A DNA stretch of 64,000 nt, taken from positions 186,001-250,000 of the forward strand of contig NZ_FOXA01000002.1 in assembly GCF_900115595.1 (NCBI RefSeq). The letters are read 5' to 3'. This DNA is from Tranquillimonas alkanivorans. GTDB lineage: Bacteria; Pseudomonadota; Alphaproteobacteria; Rhodobacterales; Rhodobacteraceae. Position 1 is the stretch's first letter, and every line of letters begins with the position of its first letter. The notes beneath the pieces are model-generated. The model did not search any database. It worked only from the letters and a program-made list of their open reading frames with translations, and was not told the origin of the DNA. Positions 52,513 through 61,900 of the stretch are shown here, in pieces. The position numbers and the translations under genes were made by a program.

Positions 52513-54660
52513 GTGTCCGAGGACATCGCACAGGCCCGCAGAGATGCGCGGGTCATCCCGTTGGCGGCGCTCCTGTCACTGACGCTGCTTCTGCTGATCA
52601 GCGTAGTTCTGGGCGGGCTGCGACGGGACGACATCGACAGAGATCGCAGCGTGACCGACCTGAATTCCATGATCGAGACGCGCACGGTCATCTGGTCGGT
52701 ACGCGACGCGGTGCGCGAAGCCGAGATCGCGGGTCTGCGCTATGCTGCAACCGGCGAGGAAGCGTCCCGCGACCGCAGCGCCGCAATTCTCGCCGCACTG
52801 CAGGCGCTTCTTGTCCGGCTTGATCGGCTGACCGAAGATACGACTCTGGAGAATGATGCCCAGCGTCTTATCGCGGGTCTGCGGGACTGGACCGACGCGG
52901 GAGCCTTCCGGGCGCAGGGCGGGGCAGACCTAACTGACCACGTTTACGACACTCTCCGCGCGCTCATCACCGCTGCCAGCGCCGAAGTGGCGGCGTATGC
53001 CCGATCGGAACGGCGGCCAACCGTTGCCCTGACACTCTTGGCTAGCGGATTTCAGACGCTCTTGATCGCGTTGATCCTCATCCTGGGTATCGCCGGCTTC
53101 GCCTATGTTCGCCAGACGCGACGCGGCGCGCGCGCCCTGCGTCTTGCCCATGAAGCGACGGAGGCGGCCCTGCGTCGCGCCGAGGAGGCGAATCGCTCCA
53201 AATCGGAATTCCTCGCCGCGATGAGTCATGAGATCCGCACGCCGCTCAACGGGATCATCGGCTATTCGGAATTGATCTCCGACACCGAGCTCAACCGCGT
53301 GCAGCGCCGCTATCTGGAGCGCGTGCAATTCGCGGGGTCGGCGCTCCTGGCCACGGTGGACGACATCCTCGACTTCTCGAAGATCGAGGCTGGACATGTG
53401 CAGCTCCGCCCGCACGCGTTTTCGCTGTCGCCTTTGGTCAACAACGCCGCCTCCATCGTCGCCGATCAGGCGGAGCGAAAGGGATTGGTCCTCAACCTCG
53501 ACCTGGCGGAAGACCTGCCGGACATGCTCCTGGGAGACGAGAACCGCATCAGGCAAGTGCTCCTGAACCTGATGAACAACGCCGTCAAGTTCACCGAACG
53601 GGGCCAGGTGCGCGTGGCAGTGGACCGGATCGATCACGCATCCGGGCCCTGCATCCGGTTCACCGTCGAAGATACCGGCATCGGGATCAGCGAGGAGCAG
53701 ATCGACCGGCTCTTCGACCAGTTCTACCAGGTCAGCCAGGTTGGAAGGCCGTGTATCGGTGGCACGGGGCTCGGGCTCGCGATCTCGAAGCGCCTGACGG
53801 AGGCCATGGGAGGGGAAATCGGCGTTCGCAGCCAGCCGGGCGAGGGATCTGCGTTCTGGTTCACCATACCCTGTCGCTACCCGACCGCCGACGAGCGCGC
53901 CGCGCTGGCCGACGAGGCTGTGCCCACTTCGGCTTCGGCGAAGGGCGCGCGGCTCCTGCTCGTCGAGGATCTTGAGTATAATCGCGATCTCGCGACCGTG
54001 ATCCTCGCGGGGGCGGGTTACTTCGTCGCCGTTGCCCGGGACGGCCTGGAGGCGATCGAGATGGTCAAGGCGGAGCCCTACGACCTTGTGTTGATGGACA
54101 TTCAGATGCCGGGACTCGACGGGCTGGCGGCGACGGAACGGATCCGGGCGCTTGGCTCTCCGGTCGCCGACGTCCCGATCCTCGCGATGACAGCGAACGT
54201 CCTGCCGCACCAGATCAAGAAGTTTGGCGAGGTGGGCATGACCGGGCATGTTGCGAAGCCGTTTCGCAAGGGCGAACTGCTCGAGAAGGTTGCCGTTTGC
54301 CTAAGTCGGACGGAGGCGTCGGCGCCCACGAAAGCGGATAGCGGCGAAGAGAGCGACATCCTCGCCCTTCTGGGGCCGCGCAGAGCCGAAGCGGCTCGCG
54401 CCGAGTTGCGCCGGCGGGTCTCCGACATCTTCTCGGCGGGAACCGCCGGCGCCGGACGTCCCGACCTGGCTCAGCGGGCCCACGAGTTGATCTCGCTGTC
54501 GAGTATGCTGGGCCACATGGCGTTCGCCGAGGCCTGCGTTGCTCTGGAAGAGGCGTGCCGGGAAGGCGTCGGGGTCGAGTTCGCCTTCGCACGGGCCGGG
54601 GAAGCGGCGGTCGAACTGTCACGTGGGAGCGCTCCCGAGTGCCCGGCCGAGAGCGCCTGA
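52513..54660 (+). CDS. Hybrid sensor histidine kinase with receiver and Hpt-like domain
   Basis: A 715-residue membrane kinase started by GTG. Two helices (about 17-36 and 172-199) enclose a helical periplasmic sensor of about 135 residues. Then: phospho-acceptor H239 (SHEIRTPLNGIIGYSELI), ATPase N-box NRIRQVLLNLMNNAVKF and GGTGLGLAISKRL, a receiver domain with D529 (DLVLMDIQMPG) and a C-terminal Hpt-like helix bundle with H657 in AHELISLSSMLG, where the usual KG after the histidine is replaced by IS. It would pass phosphate H-D-H to the LuxR-type regulator upstream. Confidence 0.9.
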   Translation: MSEDIAQARRDARVIPLAALLSLTLLLLISVVLGGLRRDDIDRDRSVTDLNSMIETRTVIWSVRDAVREAEIAGLRYAATGEEASRDRSAAILAALQALLVRLDRLTEDTTLENDAQRLIAGLRDWTDAGAFRAQGGADLTDHVYDTLRALITAASAEVAAYARSERRPTVALTLLASGFQTLLIALILILGIAGFAYVRQTRRGARALRLAHEATEAALRRAEEANRSKSEFLAAMSHEIRTPLNGIIGYSELISDTELNRVQRRYLERVQFAGSALLATVDDILDFSKIEAGHVQLRPHAFSLSPLVNNAASIVADQAERKGLVLNLDLAEDLPDMLLGDENRIRQVLLNLMNNAVKFTERGQVRVAVDRIDHASGPCIRFTVEDTGIGISEEQIDRLFDQFYQVSQVGRPCIGGTGLGLAISKRLTEAMGGEIGVRSQPGEGSAFWFTIPCRYPTADERAALADEAVPTSASAKGARLLLVEDLEYNRDLATVILAGAGYFVAVARDGLEAIEMVKAEPYDLVLMDIQMPGLDGLAATERIRALGSPVADVPILAMTANVLPHQIKKFGEVGMTGHVAKPFRKGELLEKVAVCLSRTEASAPTKADSGEESDILALLGPRRAEAARAELRRRVSDIFSAGTAGAGRPDLAQRAHELISLSSMLGHMAFAEACVALEEACREGVGVEFAFARAGEAAVELSRGSAPECPAESA

Positions 54661-54994
54661 GAGGGCGGTCACCGAAGTGAAGAGGGCCACACGGCCAGAA
54701 GCGGTCGTTTCGGCGCGTACGTCGTCGAGCTGGTGACGGCAAAGCACCGGGGTCCTGAGCGTCGCTTCGCCCCGTGGAAGCACTGAATTCGCCCGAAGAA
54801 GGTTGCCTGAGAATGCAGCCTGACGCATCGCCTCGGCTTCACTACGGCTCTTGACGCAGTCCCGGCCGGGGGCCGTCCCCGTCACGACACCAGCGACATT
54901 TCCTGCTCGAGGCAGGCGCGGACGGCTATTTCATCTCGGGGCCGCGCGAGCCTTTCCGGCCGGGCTTGAGGAACAGCCGCCGCCTGTGGATCAA
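54661..54994. other. 334-base gap between the kinase and the recombinase genes
   Basis: No gene recognised. A short frame at about 54883-54990 reads HFLLEAGADGYFIS, faintly like the end of a receiver domain, but it is too short to call. The convergent genes on either side end here. Confidence 0.4.
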
Positions 54995-56950
54995 TCACTT
55001 GGTGTTGCGCCGGCACACCTTTCCTTCGCTTCCATCCGCCGCCATGGCGATGAAGTGTTCCCAGGCGTCGCGACAGGCAGGGGTGCCGGGCGTCAGGATG
55101 TGATACTCGACGAGAAGATCCGCCACCATCTCCGGCGCCGCGGCACGGCTGGCCACCTCGAGGCCATCCCATTGCGGGAAGGCCGGGAGCGCGGCGCCGT
55201 CGATGGCGAGCGCGAGCAATGGGTGGCCGTCATGCTCGCGGAGCACGCGGACGGCGCCGAGGTTGCCATGGTCGTCGAGGACGATGTCGAGGCGGGCCGG
55301 GACACCGGAGATCAGCGTGCAGTCGGCGATCACCGGGAACCGGTGAGCCGTGTCGCGGGTGACCACGATGCCGTGGTCCGCCTTGTCGAGCAGCGTCTTC
55401 AAAGCGGCGAGATCGGCCTCGGTGTAGTGCTTGCCGATCGTGGTGTCGGAGACGTGGCCGATGATCATCTGGCGGTCCTCGGCGTTGACGCCGCCCTTCC
55501 ACAGCGCCGAGGAGAGGGTCTTGCGCAGGGCGTAGAGGTCCTCGTTGTAATCCTTGATGCCGAGTCCCTTGCGGATGGTGAGCATCTGCTTGGTGAAGAT
55601 CTGGTCGGGGCGGTCCGGGTTGGCGCCGATGATCTCCGGGAACAGCAGCGTGGAGGGGTCGTCGCCGCGATCGCGGACCCATTCCACGAAGCCCAGATCC
55701 AGGAGCACCTGGGGGATCGGCACGAAGCGGGTGCTGCTGACGGTCTTGCCGTCCTGCTCGGCCGACCAGCACAGGCGCAGGCAGTGTACGCCGTCGCGCA
55801 GGAGCAGGTCGCATTTCTTGGCCTGCAGGACCTCGGTCACCCGGGTGCCCATGGTGACCATGATCAGGGGGACCCAGTACTTGGCGTCGCGGAAGATCAG
55901 GCGCCCGGGATTGGTCCGACGTCCCAGGCTCGAGCAGCCGCGGTAGAGCGGCGAGGTCAGAAGCGTCTTGATCCGGGCGCCGGCCCAGCGCAGCCGGATC
56001 TTCGGCTGTGTCGCCCGGATGAAGAGGGGGTCCTGCTTGCGCCGGCGCTCGGCATCGGCCTTCATGGTCTTCGCCAGCTCGGCATAGGTCAGCAGCTTCG
56101 TCTTGCCGGCATAGCCGAGTTTCTTCTCGGCCTCCCGGAGCATCTGGTGCAGCCGGTCGAGATGACGTTCCAGATTGGTATGGGTGACGCGCTTGGTCAG
56201 ACGTTCCGCCAGCATGGCGCGCCGCTGGGCGTCGGAGAGGTCCCTCCGGTCGCGGAGCGCCGTCGCGTTCTGCTCGTCCGCCAGATCGGCGAGGGCGATG
56301 GCCTCGCGCTTGGAGAGGGATCTGCCCTCCTTCTCGTAGCGGTTCTTGCCGTGCTGCTGGCCGTGGTGCTTGGGCAGGCGGGAGAGCTGGACCATCAGGC
56401 TCTCGACCTGCCCGGGCAGGAGCTCCAGCGGGATGTCCCCGAGGAACTCGAGGACCAGGGCGGCCGTGGCCTTGAGCTTGCGGCGCATTTCCTCGGTCGC
56501 CCCCTGCAGGGCCGCGTCCCGGGCGTCGGAGATCCGCAGCAGGGGCGCGATCTTCCCGTCGGTGACGCTGATCCCGTGGCGGCTGAGAAGCCCGGAAGCC
56601 GCCTCGATCACGTCCTCGCCGTCCTCGTAGACGTCGATCTCGATCCGGCAGAGGCTCTTCAGCGTGGTCGAGACGGCGCGGCCGAACTCGGGCGGCATCG
56701 GCACCGGGCAGGGGGCTCCGAGGCGCTGGGCGGCCTCCATGGCCAGCGGCAGGGCCGTCGAGAAGGCTTTCTGCCGGATCTCCTGCTTGAGGATGTCATG
56801 CAGGTCTTCGACCGCCTGGAGCCGCTCCTCGGCGTCGAAGCCGGGATCGCAGCTTTCGGTCATGATGCGGGAGACCGCGTGGCGAACCACTTCGCGGCTG
56901 ATCTGGGCGACGCTGACGGGAGCCTGGGCGGCCGTCTCGGTATGATGCAT
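54995..56950 (-). CDS. Site-specific tyrosine recombinase/integrase of the island
   Basis: A 651-residue integrase, longer than usual because of a 300-residue helical N-terminal DNA-binding region. Catalytic residues are visible: R370 (VTMGTRVTEVL), YALRKT with R476, IGHVSD with H499 and the nucleophile Y509 in GKHYTEAD. A further 140 residues follow the catalytic domain. It is complete and in frame. It sits 309 bases from the 3' end of tRNA-Gln, the classical position for an integrase that uses that tRNA as attachment site. A partial copy lies at 48939-49180. Confidence 0.88.
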   Translation of the reverse strand: MHHTETAAQAPVSVAQISREVVRHAVSRIMTESCDPGFDAEERLQAVEDLHDILKQEIRQKAFSTALPLAMEAAQRLGAPCPVPMPPEFGRAVSTTLKSLCRIEIDVYEDGEDVIEAASGLLSRHGISVTDGKIAPLLRISDARDAALQGATEEMRRKLKATAALVLEFLGDIPLELLPGQVESLMVQLSRLPKHHGQQHGKNRYEKEGRSLSKREAIALADLADEQNATALRDRRDLSDAQRRAMLAERLTKRVTHTNLERHLDRLHQMLREAEKKLGYAGKTKLLTYAELAKTMKADAERRRKQDPLFIRATQPKIRLRWAGARIKTLLTSPLYRGCSSLGRRTNPGRLIFRDAKYWVPLIMVTMGTRVTEVLQAKKCDLLLRDGVHCLRLCWSAEQDGKTVSSTRFVPIPQVLLDLGFVEWVRDRGDDPSTLLFPEIIGANPDRPDQIFTKQMLTIRKGLGIKDYNEDLYALRKTLSSALWKGGVNAEDRQMIIGHVSDTTIGKHYTEADLAALKTLLDKADHGIVVTRDTAHRFPVIADCTLISGVPARLDIVLDDHGNLGAVRVLREHDGHPLLALAIDGAALPAFPQWDGLEVASRAAAPEMVADLLVEYHILTPGTPACRDAWEHFIAMAADGSEGKVCRRNTK

Positions 56951-57258
56951 GCTCTGTCACTCCGACGCGGTCGGGGTGAGGAGCGGGATGCCCCCCGTCG
57001 CCGCGGCGGAGGGGACATCGATGCGGTCGCGGAAAGACGGAAAACCGGCCCAAACCGTTTGATCCCCCCGCCCAGATTTTTTTGCGGGAGGCCGCGGTCC
57101 GGGCGCGGGCGAATCCGCGCCGGGGCGCGCGCACCGGGAGGCGACTGCGAACGGACGGGAGGGGAGGGATGATGCGGCAGGAGCGGTCGGAAGGTCCTGG
57201 ATCCGGCCTGCGGCCTCAGGGGCGGGGCCACTGATTTTGCTGCATTTTTTCTGGATCA

Positions 57259-57333
57259 TGGCTGGGGTGGTAGGATTCGAACCTACGGTACACGGTACCA
57301 AAAACCGCTGCCTTACCACTTGGCTACACCCCA
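57259..57333 (-). tRNA. tRNA-Gln (anticodon TTG)
   Basis: The minus strand folds as a tRNA: acceptor stem TGGGGTG with CACCCCA, D arm TAGCCAAGTGGTAAGGC, anticodon loop TTTTGGT giving anticodon TTG, T arm GTAGGTTCGAATCCTAC, discriminator G and encoded CCA (57259-57261). The integrase gene lies beyond its 3' end. Confidence 0.95.
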
Positions 57334-58076
57334 ACGGTGAGGCGGTTACTAGCCAAGGGCGGCGCTGGATGCAAGAGGGCGGGAGGCGGAAAAATGGACG
57401 GACTTGGCGTCAACCTGCAGCCTTCTCGATGAGACGTGGGTGAAGTAGGGGCGAGCGTGATGTGTCGGCGCTTTATACACGGAGCGGCAGGTTGACGAGC
57501 ATGTGCGCCGGGTCTTGGCTGCGGGCAGGAGTGGGCGTCTCAGCGTTGAGGAGCGTCGCGGCACGAGAAGGCCGGTAAGCGCACGCAGCCGGGCGACAGT
57601 GAAGCCGGCGCATCTTCCAGAAGCACATTGCGGTGGCGACGAGGCGATTCATCCAGAAGACGACGATTGGCAGGGATCGGCGGACGCTTCCTCGCTTTTG
57701 CGGAGGCAGCCGCCGTCAGAACCCCTTCGCGATGTGTGAACCTGTACCGCTGGATGGATAACGGAGATGGATTCAAGCAGCGGTAGAGGGGCGCGGTTCG
57801 CGCTTGTCCCGGCGCTGCGAAGCCGGGATACGGCTCTCGCCGGCAGTTCGGAACGTTGCGCGAAGGTTGTTGCGCGCGAAGCGTGGGGGGCAGGCCGCGC
57901 AACCGTGATCAAGATCCCTTGCGAGCGGTTCGCGCAGCACGGAGACTGTTCGCTCAGCTTGAAGTGTGCTTGCCGGCACTGTCTCGGCCACGAAGCCGGC
58001 TCGCGGTCAGCTGGCGTTGCGCTCAGGCTTCCGGCTCAATTCGCGATGCAGCCGTCGGGGTGGCGGAACCGCGGGT
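57334..58076. other. 743-base gap between tRNA-Gln and kpsE without a recognised gene
   Basis: Short frames exist on both strands, none longer than about 120 codons, and none with a motif I know. The segment lies at the 5' side of the tRNA and downstream of kpsE. It may be decayed DNA; I see no repeat of the tRNA end in it. Confidence 0.45.
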
Positions 58077-59720
58077 TCAGCTCGTGACCTGCTCGCGCAG
58101 CACCGAAGCGGTGAGCGAGATCATCAGGTAAATGCCTGAGAAGATCAGGAAGGCGAGGATCGTGTTCTCGAAGGCGCGGGGATAGGTGGGCTCGTCCGGC
58201 GGGACGGGAGAGACTCCGGTCGACAGGTAGCGGACCTGGCGGTTGGCCTCGACCCGGGCCGTTTCGAGCTGTTGCAGCGCCTGCTGCATCATCAGTGTCC
58301 GCGTCTGTAGGTCGACCTCGGCCACGCGCAGCTGCGCCGTCACGCTGGCGAGCGAGCCGCGGGCGTCGCTGCCCTCGGTCAGCTCGGCGCGCAGCTCTTC
58401 GACCACTGACTCAAGACGCTGGATATCGCCGCGGACGCCGGCGACGCGCGCCTGGTTGGGCCGCTCGTTGGCCGTCAGCTGGGCCAATTCCAGGCGCTTC
58501 TCGCGCAGCTGGGTCTCGAAGGTCGCGATCTGTGAGAAGACCGTCGAGCTTTCCGAGGTGGGGTCGAGCACGCCCAGCTCTTCCTGCAGCGCCAGCACGC
58601 GGGCTTGCGCAGCGGCCATCTTGGCCTCGGCTTCCTCGAAGCTTTCGCGCGCGCCCTGCATCTGGTCCTCGCGCAGGCGCTGCGTGAGGCGGTCGACCTG
58701 TTCCTCCGCGTATGAGATCAGGCGGCGGGAATACTCGGCGCTGACCTCGGGATCGGCGGCAACGACCTCCATCTTGATGATGCCCTCGGTCGGGTCGTAG
58801 CCGATCTTCACGTTGTCTTGGTAAAGGTCATAGGCCTGCTCGTTCGTGGCCTGCTCGGGCAGGCGCTGGATCGGGTCGATCGAGGGGTCGCTGAAATGCG
58901 ACTTGAAGCCGGCCTCGTCGTCTAGCCGCAGCATGGCGTCGCGCGAGGTCAGGTAGCTTTGCACCGTGATCGAATCCTGGCTGGTGGCCAGCCCCGTGCC
59001 CGAGAACAGGCCGCCAAGCGCCCCGGCCTGCGCGTTGTCGGCCTGCTGGATCACGAACTCGGACTGGGTGGCGTACATCGGCGTCGCCATCGCGTAGTAG
59101 TAATAGCCGGCCAGCAGTGTCGGCAGGCCTACGAAGAAGGCCAGCCGCGTGAACAGCAGGGCGAGCTTGCGGCGGCGGCGGCGGGCGATGTCGCGCTGGA
59201 TCTCGAGGATCTCGCGCGCGCGGCCCGGCGGGCCATAGGGGGCGGCGGGTGCGCCGACGTCGGTGCCGGGGCCGCGGTCCACGGTCTGGGGCAACTGCAC
59301 CCGCGCCTCGTCGTCCGGGGAGCCGCGGTCGGCGACGACCAGTTCCAGAAGGTTCGCGCGTTCGAACGGGTCGATGCCGCGGTCGCGCAGCAGGCGGACG
59401 GCGTCGAGATCGTTGGCCGGCGACAGCCCGTGCTTGTTGGCGAGCCGGCGAGCCATGCGAAGCTGGCGGCCGGTCAGGCCCTCGCGCCGGATCTCCTCGA
59501 TCGCGTCCGCGGCGTCGCGCTCGGCCCGTCCTGCCGCATGCGGTGGGTCGGTAGGGGCGGAACCCGGCTCGGACCGCAGCGCCATGCTGCCGTCGACCAG
59601 CACGCGGGCCGTGGCCTCGGGCGATGCGGTGTCGTTAACGGCACGTCCCGCGCCGACGCCCTGGGCGAGGGCGCTCGAGCGGCGGATGCGGTATTTCTTA
59701 GGCCGAGAGTTGGTAGTCAT
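58077..59720 (-). CDS. kpsE: Capsule polysaccharide export inner-membrane protein, KpsE/CtrB type
   Basis: A 547-residue polysaccharide co-polymerase/export adaptor. An unusually long, low-complexity cytoplasmic N-terminus (about 185 residues, with EGLTGRQLRMARRLANKHGL) precedes the first membrane helix (about 187-208). A long periplasmic coiled coil (about 340-490) and a C-terminal helix (about 516-538) follow, the CtrB/KpsE layout. It links the inner-membrane ABC transporter to the outer-membrane channel. It overlaps kpsT by 23 bases. Confidence 0.87.
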   Translation of the reverse strand: MTTNSRPKKYRIRRSSALAQGVGAGRAVNDTASPEATARVLVDGSMALRSEPGSAPTDPPHAAGRAERDAADAIEEIRREGLTGRQLRMARRLANKHGLSPANDLDAVRLLRDRGIDPFERANLLELVVADRGSPDDEARVQLPQTVDRGPGTDVGAPAAPYGPPGRAREILEIQRDIARRRRRKLALLFTRLAFFVGLPTLLAGYYYYAMATPMYATQSEFVIQQADNAQAGALGGLFSGTGLATSQDSITVQSYLTSRDAMLRLDDEAGFKSHFSDPSIDPIQRLPEQATNEQAYDLYQDNVKIGYDPTEGIIKMEVVAADPEVSAEYSRRLISYAEEQVDRLTQRLREDQMQGARESFEEAEAKMAAAQARVLALQEELGVLDPTSESSTVFSQIATFETQLREKRLELAQLTANERPNQARVAGVRGDIQRLESVVEELRAELTEGSDARGSLASVTAQLRVAEVDLQTRTLMMQQALQQLETARVEANRQVRYLSTGVSPVPPDEPTYPRAFENTILAFLIFSGIYLMISLTASVLREQVTS

Positions 59721-60357
59721 AGAGCCGCTTCGCCTCTTCCAACGTATCGAACATGTACAACTGCCCGTCGCGCAGCACCGCCGCAGACTGGCAGAACTTC
59801 TCGAGCGTTTCGGGCTGATGGGACACCACCACCACGGTCGCCCGCTCCAGCCGCTCGCGCAGGATCCCGCCGGCCTTGCGGTTGAACTCGACATCCGTGG
59901 TCGAGGGCATGCCCTCGTCGATCAGGTAGATGTCGAAGTCGAGCGCCAGCAGCAGCGCGAAACTCAGCCGCGCGCGCATCCCGGCCGAGTAGGTGCCGAC
60001 CGGCATGTCGAAGTATTCCTCGAGATGACAGAGCCAGCGGCAGAACGCCTCGACGTAATCGGGGTCGAGCCCGTACATCCGGGCGATGAAGCGCGCGTTC
60101 TCGGTCGCCGACAGCCGGTTGACGACACCGCCCATGAAGCCCAGCGGAAACGAGATTCGGCTGGTGCGCCGAATCTCGCCCTCGTCGGGCTTTTCGAGCC
60201 CGGCCATCATGTTGATGATCGTCGTCTTGCCGGTGCCGTTGGGGGCGAGGATGCCCATCGACCGCCCGAGGTCGACCCGGAACGACGCGCGGTCAAGGAT
60301 CACTTTCCTCTGCCGCCCCGTCCAGAACGACTTGCTGACGTTGTCGAACTCGATCAT
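59698..60357 (-). CDS. kpsT: Capsule polysaccharide ABC transporter ATP-binding protein
   Basis: A 219-residue ATPase for export of group 2-type capsule polysaccharide. Walker A is APNGTGKTT, the signature is YSAGMRARLSFA and Walker B is FDIYLIDEGMP, all in KpsT form. The start at 60357 (MIEFDNVSKSFW) is chosen over an ATG six codons upstream. The usual membrane partner KpsM is not encoded beside it; the gene upstream is an unrelated permease, so kpsM must be elsewhere. Confidence 0.92.
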   Translation of the reverse strand: MIEFDNVSKSFWTGRQRKVILDRASFRVDLGRSMGILAPNGTGKTTIINMMAGLEKPDEGEIRRTSRISFPLGFMGGVVNRLSATENARFIARMYGLDPDYVEAFCRWLCHLEEYFDMPVGTYSAGMRARLSFALLLALDFDIYLIDEGMPSTTDVEFNRKAGGILRERLERATVVVVSHQPETLEKFCQSAAVLRDGQLYMFDTLEEAKRLYDYQLSA

Positions 60358-60506
60358 CTGCGCCTTTCGGACCACGGGCGCGATCCGCCCCTGTGCGACG
60401 CTACGTGCTGCGCCGCTTCAAGGCTAAGAGCTAAGGGTCCAATCTGGCGGTATTATGTCGTGGTCGCGGAACTCTCGCCACACCCGTGCGGCACGCGTGA
60501 CGCCCG

Positions 60507-61547
60507 TTACGCGACGGCGGCCCAGACAAGCCCGGCCAGCACCGCGCCGACCATCGCGATCCCGACATAGGCCGCGAAGACGCGCGGCTTGACCAGCGCC
60601 CAGACGGCGATCGCGGCGGGGATGCAGCTGACGCCGCCGGCGATGACGAATGACATCGCCGCGCCCTGTGACATGCCTTGCGCCAAAAGCGCGTCGACCA
60701 TCGGGATGGCGGCATACCCGTTCAGATAAGCCGGCGCGCCCACCAGCGCCCCCAGCAGGATCGGTCCGACGCCCGTCCCGCCCAGCACGCCGGCGATCCA
60801 GTCGGCGGGAACGTAGGCTAGCATCAGCGCCTCGGCCAGGTAGGCAAGGCTCAGCCATTTGAGCAGGAACAGCGCGTTGTCCTTCGCGGTGTCGCGGAAC
60901 GTCTCGACCCGCGCGCCGTCACGCCAGAAGGCCCAGGCAGGGCGGCCGGAGAAGGGGGCGGGCGTGCCGCAGCAGCCGCAACCGCCCGTGTTCGGACGCG
61001 CCTTGAGCGGATCGGCGAAGACGGGCGAGCGCTTGAGCGCCATCGCCACGCCGCCGCCCAGTACGCCGATGCCAACGGCCGCAACCAGCTTCGCCACCGC
61101 GAAGTCCCAGCCAAGCGTGCCCGAGGTGATCAGGAACATCGCCGGGTCCATGAGCGGCGAGGCGAGCCAGAACGCCATGACCGCCGAAAGCGGCGCACCC
61201 ACGGCCAGCAGGGCGGCGATGAACGGGATCACCTCGCACGAGCAGAAGGGCGCGAGGCCGCCCAGCAGCGCGGCGAACAGGATCATGCGCGCCTCGCGGC
61301 CCTGGAAGGCGCGGGCCAGAAGATGCTCGGCCCCGCTGGCCTTCAGGTAGCCCACGGCGAGCACCGCGAACAGGATGAACGGGGCTGTCTCCGCGAGTGC
61401 GCTGGCTGCGAAGACGACCGTCTCGACGGCCTGCGCCGGGTCGAGGACCGCCACGCCCGGCGGAATCGCGACGATTGCGAGCCAGGCTTTCGGCAGGCGG
61501 GCCCAGTGCGACGCGAGGCGGGGTGTGGATGGCGCAAGATCAGTCAT
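60507..61547 (-). CDS. Permease of the DUF318/ArsP family
   Basis: A 346-residue inner-membrane protein with about eight to ten helices in two halves. FCSCEVIPFIAALL near residue 102 and the internal GGCGCCG cluster around 188 are the cysteine-containing signatures of this permease family; VGAPAYLNGYAAIPM marks the second half. Family members export organoarsenicals or other metal(loid) compounds. It overlaps the ArsR-type gene by eight bases, which supports a metal or arsenic role. Confidence 0.85.
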   Translation of the reverse strand: MTDLAPSTPRLASHWARLPKAWLAIVAIPPGVAVLDPAQAVETVVFAASALAETAPFILFAVLAVGYLKASGAEHLLARAFQGREARMILFAALLGGLAPFCSCEVIPFIAALLAVGAPLSAVMAFWLASPLMDPAMFLITSGTLGWDFAVAKLVAAVGIGVLGGGVAMALKRSPVFADPLKARPNTGGCGCCGTPAPFSGRPAWAFWRDGARVETFRDTAKDNALFLLKWLSLAYLAEALMLAYVPADWIAGVLGGTGVGPILLGALVGAPAYLNGYAAIPMVDALLAQGMSQGAAMSFVIAGGVSCIPAAIAVWALVKPRVFAAYVGIAMVGAVLAGLVWAAVA

Positions 61548-61881
61548 GGTCGTGGCATTTCTCGGGCGCGGCATCCGCGCAGCATTCCCTGAGCAGGTAA
61601 TCCGACAGCGCCCGCACCTCGCCATAGGAGGCGGCGGCGCAGATGATGCTGCGCCCCTGCCGCGTCTGTTGAACGAGTTCGGCCTGCGCCAGGATCTTCA
61701 CGTGGTGCGTCAGCGTCGACCCGGTGACGCCGCACCTTGCGCCAAGCGCGCCGATGCTCAGGCCGTCGGGCCCGGCGCGGACAAGCGTGCGCAGGACGTT
61801 CAGCCGCTGCTCGGACCCCAGCGCCGCGAAGGCGGTGGCGGTGCGGGCGAGGGTGGCGTCGGTCAGGTCGTCGGGTTCCAT
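61540..61881 (-). CDS. ArsR-family transcriptional repressor
   Basis: A 113-residue winged-helix regulator (FAALGSEQRLNVLRTLVRAG, recognition helix GVTGSTLTHHVKIL). The C-terminal tail carries a CC pair and CHDHD (LLRECCADAAPEKCHDHD), candidate metal or metalloid ligands rather than the classical ELCVCDL site. It is the first gene of the operon with the permease, and a palindrome two bases upstream of its start codon is its likely operator. The start at 61881 is firm because the in-frame extension runs through that operator. Confidence 0.88.
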   Translation of the reverse strand: MEPDDLTDATLARTATAFAALGSEQRLNVLRTLVRAGPDGLSIGALGARCGVTGSTLTHHVKILAQAELVQQTRQGRSIICAAASYGEVRALSDYLLRECCADAAPEKCHDHD

Positions 61882-61882
61882 G

Positions 61883-61900
61883 TTTCGACGTTTATCGAAA
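61883..61900. promoter_or_regulatory. ArsR-type operator
   Basis: TTTCGA-CGTTTA-TCGAAA, a perfect inverted repeat directly upstream of the regulator start. A second half-site-like TCGTCGAAAT follows at 61931-61940. It lies between the repressor and the divergent microprotein at 62006. Confidence 0.75.

Noticed and set aside
54883-54990. Short frame resembling a receiver-domain end (LLEAGADGYFIS)
   Set aside because: Too short, not continued on either side, could be chance.
54851-57172. 773-codon open frame on the + strand
   Set aside because: It lies opposite the recombinase gene and has no protein motif; GC-rich DNA leaves the antisense frame open.
48939-57333. Attachment-site direct repeat of the tRNA-Gln 3' end at the left end of the island
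   Set aside because: I looked for the T-arm/acceptor sequence near 48.9-49.2 kb and near 54.7-55 kb and did not find it; it may be lost or too diverged.
57340-58076. Several 60-120 codon frames between tRNA-Gln and kpsE
   Set aside because: They overlap on both strands, have arginine/serine-rich noise-like composition and no recognisable domain.
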